In this document: piece after piece, positions 1 through 7,646 of the stretch | How positions within the stretch are numbered: position 1 is the first letter of the stretch | Layout: each line of letters begins with the position of its first letter | Origin: Leucobacter ruminantium | GTDB taxonomy: Bacteria > Actinomycetota > Actinomycetes > Actinomycetales > Microbacteriaceae | NCBI RefSeq assembly: GCF_017565705.1 | Contig: NZ_JAGDYL010000010.1 | Location: forward strand, 1 to 64,000 | Direction: 5' to 3' | DNA: 64,000 nucleotides | Position numbers and translations under genes: made by a program | The notes under the pieces: model-generated | What the model saw: the letters and a program-made list of their open reading frames with translations, nothing else | The model's database searches: none | What the model was told of the DNA's origin: nothing

Positions 1-1
1 C

Positions 2-118
2 ACGAACACGGAACGCACGAGGGCGCTTGCACCCTGGCTCGAGTTCTACAACACTGGACGCTGCCACTCAGCCCTGAGAGGCTTCCCACCGATCAGCCGA
101 CTGGAACCAACGTCCTGA
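2..118 (+). mobile_element. 3' end of an IS481-type transposase gene (partial, cut by window edge)
   Basis: An open frame enters from the window edge and stops at 116-118. It reads through the segments LAPWLEFYNT and HSALRGFPPISRL. This matches the C-terminal signature of IS481-family (DDE, rve-type) transposases, where a WLxxYNxxRxHxALgGxxPxxRL run closes the protein. Only about 38 residues are visible, so it cannot be said whether the element is intact upstream. No terminal inverted repeat was recognised between 118 and 129. Its position beside the soxR/exporter cluster fits acquisition of that cluster by mobile DNA (inference). Confidence 0.6.
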
Positions 119-128
119 CCGGGTACAA

Positions 129-563
129 CTAGATGCGCCGGGGGCCCGGGCCCTCAGCGGCGAGTTCGTCGTCGGTGTTGAGGAGTCGGCACGCGTTGAG
201 GGAGAGGCAGCCGCATCCGATGCAGCCGGTCAGCTCGCGCTGCAGGTTCTCGAGCTGCTTGCGGCGCGCGGCGATCTCCTCGCGCCAGAGTCTGGCGACG
301 CGCTTCCAGTCGGCCTGTGTCGGTGTGCCGTCGAGCGGGAGCGTTGTGAAGACCTCACCGACCTGATCGAGCGAGATCCCGAGACGCTTTGCGACGACGA
401 TCAACGAGATACGGCGGATCATGTGGCGGCGGTAGCGTCTCTGGTTTCCTGCAGTTCGGGTCGAGCAGATGAGCCCGAGCTGCTCGTAGAAGTGCAGGGC
501 CGAAACAGGCACGCCCGTGCGGCGAGAGACCTCGCCGATGGCGAGCAGGTCTTCAGGTTCCAC
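129..563 (-). CDS. soxR: SoxR-type redox-sensing MerR-family transcriptional regulator
   Basis: 144 aa. The N-terminal winged-helix MerR DNA-binding domain (about residues 7-75, IGEVSRRTGV then YRRHMIRRI) is followed by a dimerisation helix. A C-terminal cluster reads CIGCGCL with a fourth Cys six residues on (Cys114, 117, 119, 125). This is the exact [2Fe-2S] ligand spacing of SoxR, so the protein should sense redox-cycling compounds by cluster oxidation. I chose the GTG start at 563 because GGGGAGG lies just upstream and the helix-turn-helix begins at the expected distance; longer upstream frames cross the operator. It is divergent from an MFS exporter with a SoxR box between them. In actinobacteria SoxR typically controls efflux and detoxification of redox-active metabolites rather than soxS (established knowledge). 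Confidence 0.92.
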   Translation of the reverse strand: MEPEDLLAIGEVSRRTGVPVSALHFYEQLGLICSTRTAGNQRRYRRHMIRRISLIVVAKRLGISLDQVGEVFTTLPLDGTPTQADWKRVARLWREEIAARRKQLENLQRELTGCIGCGCLSLNACRLLNTDDELAAEGPGPRRI

Positions 564-580
564 GAACACCTCCCCGTCAC

Positions 581-611
581 TTGACCTCAAGCTTACTTGA
601 GGTATTAGCGT
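581..611 (+). promoter_or_regulatory. SoxR-type promoter with SoxR box, for the exporter operon
   Basis: The 18-bp operator CCTCAAGCTTACTTGAGG (585-602) has perfect 7-bp arms and matches the classical SoxR box. It lies between a -35 TTGACC (581-586) and a -10-like TAGCGT (606-611). The spacer is 19 bp, the over-long spacing that MerR-family activators such as SoxR correct by DNA distortion. The predicted transcription start near 618 lies downstream of the GTG at 610, which argues that the exporter starts at 685. Repression or autoregulation of soxR from the same site is plausible. Confidence 0.88.
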
Positions 612-684
612 GGCGACAATCGACCTTTCGCGGCACTTCGCGGCAGCGACGGGCCACGTCATCAGACTCGGCGATTGGAACGCA

Positions 685-2085
685 ATGACCGACAGCACAC
701 CAGTACAGACCGCGACGGGAACGTGGCGCGAACTTCTCACCGGGCGCAATGCGCCCATCGCGATCGTTCTCGCCGGTGGCGTGCTCGTCGAGGCGAGCAA
801 TGTCTACCTCACGACAAGCCTCTTGCCCACGATCGTCGGCGAGATCGGCGGAATGGAGCTGTACGCCTGGACCATGACGGCGTTTCTCCTGGCCTCGATC
901 GTCACCTCGATGCTCGTCAGTCGCGCGCTTATGCACTGGGGCGCCATCGGCGCGTATCTCATCGCACTCGGCACATTTGCGCTCGGCTCGTTCATCTGCG
1001 CCGCGAGCCCGACGATGCCTGTGCTTCTGGCGGGTCGTACGGTGCAGGGGCTCGGCGGTGGGCTCCTCGCCGGGCTCGGCTACGTCATGCTGCAGCGCGC
1101 GCTCCCCGAACGCCTCTGGGCTCGCGGCGCCGCGCTCGTTTCGGCGATGTGGGGTATCGGAAACATCCTCGGCCCACTCGTCGGCGGGCTGTTCGCACAG
1201 TTCGGTGCGTGGCGACTCAACTTCACCTGCCTGGCCGGCGCCGCAATCTTGCTGAGTCTCGTCGCGATGAAGGCGCTTCCGCGCACCGAGCGTGGTCGCT
1301 CTGATGAGGTTGTGCCGTGGGTTTCGCTCGGCCTTGTCGGCAGTGGTGTTATCGCGATCGCGATCGCGAGCGTTCTGCCGGTCGGCTTGGGCACCGTGAT
1401 CGCTTTCGCAGCGGGCGTCGTTCTTGCGCTGCTCTTCATCGCCCACGAGAAGCGCAGCACGAACGGCATTCTGCCGCGGATCGCATTCGACCGGCGTTCA
1501 CCGCTTGCCGCTGTGTACCTGACCGTCGCCGTTTTCGCCTTCGCGATCGGCACGGAGGCGTTCGTGCCACTCTTCGGGCAAGAGATCGGGCTCATGGGTC
1601 CGCTCGTTGCCGGGCTGCTCGGCGCAGCGCTATCGTTCGGATGGTCGATCGTGCAGGTGTTCTCAGCCAACGTCGCGAGTGCTGCGACACAACGGCTGCT
1701 CATCGCCGTCGGTCCTGTTGTCGTCTGCCTGGGGCTCGCCGCCTACGGGGCTCTCCAACACAGTGGGCCATCCGCGACCGTGCTCGTGTTGTGGTTCGTG
1801 ACGCTCTTCTGCGCGGGAAGCGGCATCGGCCTGGCATTCCCGCACCTCACGGTCGCCGCGCTCGGGAGCACGAGGAATGAGGAAGAAGGCGCGAAAGCGG
1901 CCGCCGCGATCAACACCGTGCTCATCATCGCTCAGGCGTTCAGCGCGACCCTCGCCGGCATGATCGTGAACTTCGCCCTGCCAGACATGGTGCACGCGGC
2001 CCGCACCCTCATGATCACCTTCGCCATCATCGCGATCGTCGGAACCGTCTTCTCTCGGCGCGCGAGCCGCGGAATCGAGCAATAG
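685..2085 (+). CDS. MFS drug-type efflux transporter, probable SoxR target
   Basis: 466 aa hydrophobic protein with about 12-14 predicted membrane helices. It carries GRTVQGLGGG (MFS motif B region) and GPLVGG (motif C, typical of drug:H+ antiporters). It probably exports a small toxic or redox-active compound in exchange for protons; the substrate cannot be told. I chose ATG 685 over GTG 610 because the SoxR promoter starts transcription near 618 and the residues before 685 are not hydrophobic or transporter-like. The ribosome-binding site is weak. The stop codon overlaps the start of the next small frame by one base (TAGTG), suggesting one transcript with the downstream genes. Confidence 0.85.
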   Translation: MTDSTPVQTATGTWRELLTGRNAPIAIVLAGGVLVEASNVYLTTSLLPTIVGEIGGMELYAWTMTAFLLASIVTSMLVSRALMHWGAIGAYLIALGTFALGSFICAASPTMPVLLAGRTVQGLGGGLLAGLGYVMLQRALPERLWARGAALVSAMWGIGNILGPLVGGLFAQFGAWRLNFTCLAGAAILLSLVAMKALPRTERGRSDEVVPWVSLGLVGSGVIAIAIASVLPVGLGTVIAFAAGVVLALLFIAHEKRSTNGILPRIAFDRRSPLAAVYLTVAVFAFAIGTEAFVPLFGQEIGLMGPLVAGLLGAALSFGWSIVQVFSANVASAATQRLLIAVGPVVVCLGLAAYGALQHSGPSATVLVLWFVTLFCAGSGIGLAFPHLTVAALGSTRNEEEGAKAAAAINTVLIIAQAFSATLAGMIVNFALPDMVHAARTLMITFAIIAIVGTVFSRRASRGIEQ

Positions 2086-2204
2086 TGCCCGAAGCACCCG
2101 CAATTCTCGGCATCGCGATCGTGGCATTCGGCATGGCTCTGACATCGGGGCCCGACATACTGCTCGACTCACACGCCCACGTGAACGCGGGGGCGGCCTC
2201 ATGA
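2085..2204 (+). pseudogene. 39-codon frame resembling the N-terminus of a LysE-family exporter
   Basis: GTG at 2085 overlaps the stop of the MFS gene by one base and the TGA at 2202 overlaps the ATG of the EamA gene (ATGA). The translation contains ILGIAIVAFGMALTSGPDIL. This resembles the first helix and TPGPxxL signature of LysE/RhtB exporters, and then runs into unrelated sequence. The simplest reading is the remnant of a lysE gene truncated after about 28 residues and spliced onto the EamA start. Alternatively it is a short translated coupling peptide. The overlaps at both ends are directly visible; the LysE relation rests on a short match. Confidence 0.45.
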
Positions 2205-3103
2205 GCACGCTCGACCACACGCGCACCGAGGCAGCGCCGCGAATCCGAATCGGATGGGTCCTCCTCACCGCCATCGCGCCGATCGTGTGGGGCACGACCT
2301 ACATCGTGACGACACAACTGTTGCCGCCGGGGCATCCGATGTTTGCCGCCATGATGCGCTCGCTGCCCGCGGGCCTCATCGCCCTGATCATCTCGCGACA
2401 GCTGCCGCATGGGGTATGGGTGCCGCGCAGCTTCGTGCTCGGGGTGCTCAACATGGGAGCATTCTTCCCGTTGCTGTTCGTGGCCGCGCAGAACCTTCCG
2501 GGCGGTGTTGCAGCGACACTCGGCGCGAGCCAACCCATTATTGTCGCCTTCCTCACCGTGGGCATTTTGCGCCAGCGCATCTCGGGGTTGAGCGTGCTGT
2601 GGGGCGTCATCGGACTCGTCGGTGTGGGGCTTGTCGTCCTGGGGCCGGGCGCGGGGATGAACGCCGTCGGCGTTGTCTCCGGGCTTGCGGGCGCAGCATC
2701 GATGGCCGTTGGTGTCACGCTCGCGAAGAAGTGGGGACGTCCACCAGGAGCATCCGCGATCGCGTTTGCCGGGTGGCAACTCACAGCTGCGGGCCTCATG
2801 CTGCTTCTCCCCGCGCTGCTGATCGACGGCGTGCCGACCATCGACGCGAAAGCCTGGTTCGGGTACGCCTGGCTCGGCGTTATGGGCGCCTTGCTTGCAT
2901 ATTCGCTGTGGTTCGCGGGCATCCGACAACTTCCCGTGACCGCGACTGCCCTCCTCGGTTTGCTCTCGCCTCTGGTGGCTGCGCTCTTGGGTGCCGTGCT
3001 GGCGGGCGAATCGCTCGCACCGACTCAGCTCGTCGGGTTCGGGCTCGCGCTCGCGGCGATGGTCGCGGGCCAACTCACTGCGCGAAGAGCAAATGATCGG
3101 TAG
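2201..3103 (+). CDS. EamA/DMT-superfamily transporter
   Basis: 300 aa with about ten hydrophobic helices arranged as two EamA repeats (roughly residues 12-145 and 155-295). The WGTTYIVTT segment near the N-terminus and the late PLVAALLGAVLAGE segment are typical of EamA domains. Members of this family export amino acids, nucleosides or drugs. The substrate is unknown. It follows the exporter and the LysE-like frame with an ATGA overlap, so it is probably translated from the SoxR-controlled transcript. It ends 9 bases before the next gene. Confidence 0.85.
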   Translation: MSTLDHTRTEAAPRIRIGWVLLTAIAPIVWGTTYIVTTQLLPPGHPMFAAMMRSLPAGLIALIISRQLPHGVWVPRSFVLGVLNMGAFFPLLFVAAQNLPGGVAATLGASQPIIVAFLTVGILRQRISGLSVLWGVIGLVGVGLVVLGPGAGMNAVGVVSGLAGAASMAVGVTLAKKWGRPPGASAIAFAGWQLTAAGLMLLLPALLIDGVPTIDAKAWFGYAWLGVMGALLAYSLWFAGIRQLPVTATALLGLLSPLVAALLGAVLAGESLAPTQLVGFGLALAAMVAGQLTARRANDR

Positions 3104-3112
3104 CGTCGAGAC

Positions 3113-3937
3113 ATGGTGACACTCGACCGCGTGCTGCAGCGCCCGACCGCGAGCATTGCATACGGCGATTCCGGTCAGGGATCGCCGACAGTTGTTTTCA
3201 TCCATGGCGCGGGCCTCGATCACACCACGTTCGACGACCAGGCCCACGCGCTCGTGACCGTCGGTGCGCGCGTTGTGCAATGGGATCTTCGCGCGCACGG
3301 GCGGTCCACACTCGCGGCCGGCACGCGATTCACGGCCGAAGATGCGTTCAACGACCTCGCGGCGTTGCTCGATGAGACGCGAGTCACCGATCCCGTCCTC
3401 ATCGGCCATTCGCTCGGCGGCAATATCGCGCAGGCCTTTGTGCGGATGCATCCGGACCGCGCAAGCGGCGTCGTCATCGTCGACTCGGCGTGGAACACCG
3501 GCCCACTCTCGGCCGCTTCACATTTCTTGCTCGGGCTTGCGGCACCCGCGCTCGCGCTCATCCCGGCTCGGAGTTTGCCGGGGCTCATGGCGAAGGCATC
3601 CGCTGTGACCCCGGCGGCGATCAAGCGGGCAACTGAGACCTTCACCCGGATGCCGAAGCAGACCTTCCTCGACGTATGGCGTGCGACCTCATCGTTCATC
3701 GCACCCGACCCCGCATATCGCTCGCCTGTCCCGATCGGTCTCATGCGCGGCCGTGACGATCAGACGGGCAATATCTCGCAGGCGATGGGCGAGTGGGCTG
3801 CAGCCGAGGGGGTCACGGCTCACGTCGTCGCGGATGCCGGACACATCGTCACGTGGGACGCGCCCGCCCAGAGTACGGCGACCCTCTGCGAGATTCTCGG
3901 CCAGTGGCATCCGCGGCTCGTGAGCGGCGAGGAGTGA
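3113..3937 (+). CDS. alpha/beta-hydrolase fold enzyme
   Basis: 274 aa. The oxyanion-hole region HGAGLD (about residues 31-36) and nucleophile elbow GHSLGG (Ser100) are clear. A late DAGH supplies the catalytic histidine and GRDDQ may supply the acid. Substrate not predictable; such proteins include esterases, lactonases and C-C hydrolases. The start lies 9 bp after the EamA stop, so it likely belongs to the same transcript. A second hydrolase follows directly. The context suggests modification or detoxification of a compound handled by the exporters (inference). Confidence 0.82.
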   Translation: MVTLDRVLQRPTASIAYGDSGQGSPTVVFIHGAGLDHTTFDDQAHALVTVGARVVQWDLRAHGRSTLAAGTRFTAEDAFNDLAALLDETRVTDPVLIGHSLGGNIAQAFVRMHPDRASGVVIVDSAWNTGPLSAASHFLLGLAAPALALIPARSLPGLMAKASAVTPAAIKRATETFTRMPKQTFLDVWRATSSFIAPDPAYRSPVPIGLMRGRDDQTGNISQAMGEWAAAEGVTAHVVADAGHIVTWDAPAQSTATLCEILGQWHPRLVSGEE

Positions 3938-3942
3938 CGAAC

Positions 3943-4716
3943 GTGTTTGTTGCGGAGTGCAACCCGGAGCTGCCACGCACCGTTGTGCTGCTGCACGGCG
4001 GTGGGGTCGCAGGCTGGATGTGGAAGCCCGTGCGGGCCGAGCTCGGTGACGAGTACCGCCTCATCGCGCCGGACTTGCCCGGCCATGACCACAGCGCGGA
4101 TGAAGACTATATTTCGCATGAGCAGACGCTCGAGCAGCTGCGCGCGATGCTCGCGGAGCGGACCACTGGCCCGGTTGCCATTGCAGGTTTCTCGCTCGGG
4201 GCGCAACTGGCACTCGCGCTCGCGAGCGAAAGCCCTGAGCTTGTGAGCGGAATCGTTTCGATCAGCGCCCTCGCGATCCCATCGCGCGCGCCGGGCTTCA
4301 CGCGAGCACTGCTCTCGTCGACCGTGAGGCTCGCGAGGAACGAGCGTTTTGCACGCACGCAAGCAAGGGTTCTCGGCGTGCCGTCCGCACTCGTGCCCGA
4401 CTACCTTCGAACTTCCGATTCGATCTCGAAGGCGACCTTGCTCAACATTGTGGCTGCGAATGGCGCGTTCGTACCTCCGCCAGGGTGGGCACGTTTCGCG
4501 GACGCCGCCATCGTGCTCGCCGGCGGCCGCGAGCCGCGCCCGGTTCGGCGATCCGCCCAGCTGCTGCAGGCCGCGAACCCGCGCTGCTCCCTCGAGCTCG
4601 ACTCAGATGCGGGCCACACGCTCCCCTTCAGCAACCCCGCCCTCGTGGCCCGCAGCATTCGCGCGGTGACGATCGGACATGGCGAGGCTGAGTGCCCGAA
4701 GCTCGCGCAGTCTTGA
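3943..4716 (+). CDS. second alpha/beta-hydrolase fold enzyme
   Basis: About 257 aa. It shows LHGGG (oxyanion region), the nucleophile elbow GFSLG (Ser84) and a late DAGHTLPF carrying the catalytic histidine. At the usual acid position the sequence reads GGREP, so a Glu or a displaced Asp must serve. GTG 3943 is chosen because AGGAG sits 8 bases upstream. GTG 3934, overlapping the previous stop, is the alternative. It is the last gene of the rightward accessory run and converges on rsfS. It resembles the preceding hydrolase only at fold level, so a recent duplication is unlikely. Confidence 0.78.
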   Translation: MFVAECNPELPRTVVLLHGGGVAGWMWKPVRAELGDEYRLIAPDLPGHDHSADEDYISHEQTLEQLRAMLAERTTGPVAIAGFSLGAQLALALASESPELVSGIVSISALAIPSRAPGFTRALLSSTVRLARNERFARTQARVLGVPSALVPDYLRTSDSISKATLLNIVAANGAFVPPPGWARFADAAIVLAGGREPRPVRRSAQLLQAANPRCSLELDSDAGHTLPFSNPALVARSIRAVTIGHGEAECPKLAQS

Positions 4717-4755
4717 CGCGCTACCCGTACACCGGCGCCGCCGACCCGTGACCCG

Positions 4756-5136
4756 CTACTCCCCTGCGGGTGCCGCGAGCGCGGCGCTGAGGTCGATCGC
4801 CGGGCAGTCGCGCCACAGCTTCTCGAGCTGGTAGAAGTCGCGCTCCTCCTGGTGGAAGACGTGCACGATGAGGTCGCCGAAATCGAGCAGCACCCAGCGG
4901 CCGCTCTCGCGGCCCTCACGGCGGATGGTGCGAACGCCGATGGCGTTCAGCGCGTCCTCGACGGCGTCCGAGATCGCCTGCACGTTGCGCTCGACGGAGC
5001 CGGTGACGATCAGGAACGCGTCGGCGAGACCGAACTGCTCCGCGACCTGCAGGGCGACAGGCGCGGTCGCCCCTTTGTCGTCGGCTGCTCGAACGGCTGC
5101 CTCGAGCGCGGCCATCACGTCGGTCGTCTGGTTCAC
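4756..5136 (-). CDS. rsfS: ribosomal silencing factor RsfS (Iojap/YbeB)
   Basis: 126 aa, the usual length. RsfS binds ribosomal protein uL14 on the 50S subunit and blocks subunit joining under starvation. Family features are ADAFLIVTGSVERNVQAI in the centre and GRWVLLDFGDLIVHVFHQE followed by FYQLEKLW near the C-terminus. It starts with GTG. It lies 49 bases downstream of the acidic membrane protein and nadD, the standard nadD-rsfS neighbourhood. Confidence 0.95.
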   Translation of the reverse strand: MNQTTDVMAALEAAVRAADDKGATAPVALQVAEQFGLADAFLIVTGSVERNVQAISDAVEDALNAIGVRTIRREGRESGRWVLLDFGDLIVHVFHQEERDFYQLEKLWRDCPAIDLSAALAAPAGE

Positions 5137-5185
5137 TTCTGCGTTCAGTGTCGTTCCTTCGTCTCGAAAAGTCGGGTTCGGGCCG

Positions 5186-6772
5186 CTAGCCCGAGAACAT
5201 GCCGTTCATCGCGCCCCACACGCCGAGCCCGATGATCGCCGCGAGCAGGCCGCCTCCGGAGAGGGTCAGGATGAGCGGGAGCTTGCTCTTCTCCTTGGTG
5301 GGCTTCGCGACGACGGGCACGCCGGAGGGCATGCGCGCGCTGACGGCGTGCTTCGCCGCGACGGGAGTCGGACCTCCCTCCTCGGCGGCAGGCGGAGCGG
5401 GTTCGTCGGCCACGGGCATCGTGACCGGTTCGAACTTCAGCGAGTCGTGCAGCGCGGAGTGTCCGCCGGTCTCGCTGATGGACCTCGACAGCTCGATCGA
5501 TCCCGTGACGTACAGTTCCCCCGTCGCCCCCAGGGGCCCCGTGAGGCCGCCGGTGTCCTCGGGCATCGAAGGCAGGATCAGCGCAGAGGTCGAAGAGCCG
5601 GTCGCACCCTCCTGGGCGACGGCGCGCGAGATGAGGTCGTCGAAATCGCCGCCGGCCTCCGCTCCCTGCTCGGGCACGGAGCGCGCCGACGGGTCGTCGA
5701 ACACCGAGCGCCACTCCTCGGGCGGCTGGATGTCGGGGAAGGAGTACTTGGGCTGCGCAGAATCCTGCGACTGGGGCGAGGGATCCGGCTGCACCGCCTC
5801 GGGGACCTCGGCCGGTATCGCCGCGGTCTCGGGTGCGATCTCTGCGTGCGGCTCCGGCCGCTCGGGAGCGGGCTCCGCGCTGGCGGAAGCGGGCTCGGGC
5901 TGAGCCGGCTCGGGCTGAGCCGACTGCTCAGTCGCGACCGGCGCGTCGGAGCCTTCCGGTTCGGCGTCCGCGGGCTCGGAGGCGGCCTCAGACTTGTTGC
6001 GCTGCCAGAAGCGGCGCTTCGGCTTCTCTGCCGGGACGGGCTCCGCCGCCGCGGCCGATCCCTCGCCGTCCTCGGTCAAGCCGGTGTCCTCGCCAGAGCC
6101 GGTCTGCTCCGCCTCGCGAAGCTCCTCGACGGAGAAGGGCTCGGTCGGCGGAGCCATCAGCGTGTCGAAGTCGGGCACGTCCACGGGAGCCTCCGGCTGA
6201 GCGGAGGATCGCACCGCGGAAACGGGCGGGGCGGGAACAGCGGTCTCGCCGTCGTCGAACAGCCCGGCGCCCTGCTCGCGATGCTCCGCGTCCGCGGCAG
6301 CGTCGGCATCCGACGGGGCGTCGGCGGCTTCGGTTTCAGCGGAATCCTGTTCGGGCACCGACTCGGCGATCACGGCCTCGACCGGAGCCTCGGTCTTCGA
6401 GGCCTGAGCCTCGGCGGGAGCCTCCGGGGCCTCGGCGGAAGCCTCCGGGGCCGCTTCGGCGTCGGCAGGGACGGCGGCCTGCGCAGCCTCGCGCTCCGCC
6501 AGGGCCGCCTCTCGCAGCTGACGCATCTCGCGGCGGCTGCGCGGAGTGCCGTCCTCGTTGAACGGCGAGATCTCGATCTCGCCGACCTCCGGCGCCTCCG
6601 CGGGAGTCGGCTCGGCACCCTCGGACTGCGTCGTTGCAGCCTCGGGAGTCGCGGCTTCCGCCGTCTGCTGCTCCTGCAGGGCCTCCGAGAGGTCCAGAGC
6701 ACCCGTCTCCGCCATCTCCCGCATGCGGCGTTCGCGGCGCGTCATCGGACGCTGTTCGTCGTGCTCACTCAT
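5186..6772 (-). CDS. long acidic Ala/Pro/Glu-rich protein with C-terminal membrane anchor, function unknown
   Basis: 528 aa, not recognised as a named family. The N-terminus has Arg-rich motifs (RRERRMREM near residue 10 and [11 protein letters not shown] about 60 residues on) set in a long, acidic, low-complexity region rich in Ala, Glu and Pro. The only obvious membrane segment lies in the last 35 residues ([20 protein letters not shown]), so it may be tail-anchored with its bulk in the cytoplasm. ATG 6772 overlaps the stop of nadD (ATGA) and gives a sensible N-terminus. Its place between nadD and rsfS implies co-expression, but no function follows from that. Confidence 0.75.
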   Translation of the reverse strand: MSEHDEQRPMTRRERRMREMAETGALDLSEALQEQQTAEAATPEAATTQSEGAEPTPAEAPEVGEIEISPFNEDGTPRSRREMRQLREAALAEREAAQAAVPADAEAAPEASAEAPEAPAEAQASKTEAPVEAVIAESVPEQDSAETEAADAPSDADAAADAEHREQGAGLFDDGETAVPAPPVSAVRSSAQPEAPVDVPDFDTLMAPPTEPFSVEELREAEQTGSGEDTGLTEDGEGSAAAAEPVPAEKPKRRFWQRNKSEAASEPADAEPEGSDAPVATEQSAQPEPAQPEPASASAEPAPERPEPHAEIAPETAAIPAEVPEAVQPDPSPQSQDSAQPKYSFPDIQPPEEWRSVFDDPSARSVPEQGAEAGGDFDDLISRAVAQEGATGSSTSALILPSMPEDTGGLTGPLGATGELYVTGSIELSRSISETGGHSALHDSLKFEPVTMPVADEPAPPAAEEGGPTPVAAKHAVSARMPSGVPVVAKPTKEKSKLPLILTLSGGGLLAAIIGLGVWGAMNGMFSG

Positions 6773-7371
6773 CTCTTCGTCACTTCCTCGGTGTACAGGC
6801 CGTGCTTCGCGATGTACTGTACGACACCGTCCGGCACCAAATACCACACCGGGTATCCCCTAGCCACCCGCGCTCGACAATCCGTTGAGGAAATAGCAAG
6901 TGCGGGAACCTCCAACAAGCTTACGTGTTCCCCCGACAAACCCGAAAGCGAGAGCTCGTGCCCGGGCCGGGAGACGGCGATGAAGTGGGCCATCTCCCAG
7001 AGCTTGTCCACGTCCTTCCAGCTCAGGATCTGCTCGACCGCATCGGCTCCCGAGATGAAGAAGAGCTCCGCATCCGGCATCTGGCGGCGCAGATCCCTCA
7101 GCGTATCGACCGTGTAGGTCAGTCCTTCGCGGTCGACATCCACCCGGCTCACCGTGAAGCGGGGATTGGACGCGGTGGCGATCACCGTCATGAGGTAGCG
7201 ATGCTCGCTCTCGGAGACCCTGGTCTTCTGCCACGGGCGCCCGGTCGGCACGAACACGACCTCGTCGAGGTCGAAGCTCTGGGCGACCTCGCTCGCCGCG
7301 ACGAGATGGCCGTGATGGATCGGGTCGAAGGTGCCGCCCATCACCCCCACTCGACGCTGCTTGGTCTCCAC
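6769..7371 (-). CDS. nadD: nicotinate-nucleotide adenylyltransferase NadD
   Basis: About 200 aa. NadD converts nicotinate mononucleotide and ATP to deamido-NAD. The N-terminal [11 protein letters not shown] carries the HxGH nucleotidyltransferase motif, and ISSTDCR near the C-terminus matches the ISSTxIR motif. GTG 7371 is preferred because it places the GVMGGTFDP strand about 10 residues in; an ATG at 7446 would overlap the upstream small gene by 68 bases. The stop overlaps the next start. nadE is also in this window, at 56.3 kb. Confidence 0.93.
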   Translation of the reverse strand: METKQRRVGVMGGTFDPIHHGHLVAASEVAQSFDLDEVVFVPTGRPWQKTRVSESEHRYLMTVIATASNPRFTVSRVDVDREGLTYTVDTLRDLRRQMPDAELFFISGADAVEQILSWKDVDKLWEMAHFIAVSRPGHELSLSGLSGEHVSLLEVPALAISSTDCRARVARGYPVWYLVPDGVVQYIAKHGLYTEEVTKR

Positions 7372-7378
7372 CTTCGGG

Positions 7379-7588
7379 TCAGTGCTGGTCGGCGCCGTGC
7401 TCGCGCGCGTATGCCTCCGCCTTGGCCGAGTGGCGGTTCGCGACATCGCGGAAGGAGAAGGTCACCACTGCGAGAGCGGTGAAGATCGCGAACGTGACGA
7501 TACCGAAGACGGGTGCGGGGAAGGGCAGCTCGTTGACGACGTGGTGCCCGCCTTCGGCGGCGACGGCGATCGTGGCGAGAATGGACAT
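7379..7588 (-). CDS. small membrane protein between proA and nadD
   Basis: 69 aa with one clear hydrophobic helix (about residues 22-45) and a possible short N-terminal hydrophobic stretch, then FRDVANRHS and a charged tail ending in Asp-Gln-His. ATG 7588 has AGGGG at good spacing, and the stop lies 7 bases before nadD. Similar small proteins are common at this spot in Microbacteriaceae (recollection, not checked). Function unknown. Confidence 0.75.
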   Translation of the reverse strand: MSILATIAVAAEGGHHVVNELPFPAPVFGIVTFAIFTALAVVTFSFRDVANRHSAKAEAYAREHGADQH

Positions 7589-7646
7589 TGAAACCCCTGT
7601 CATCGATACGAGAACGGACTGTTGCGGATCAGTCTATCGGTTCCGC

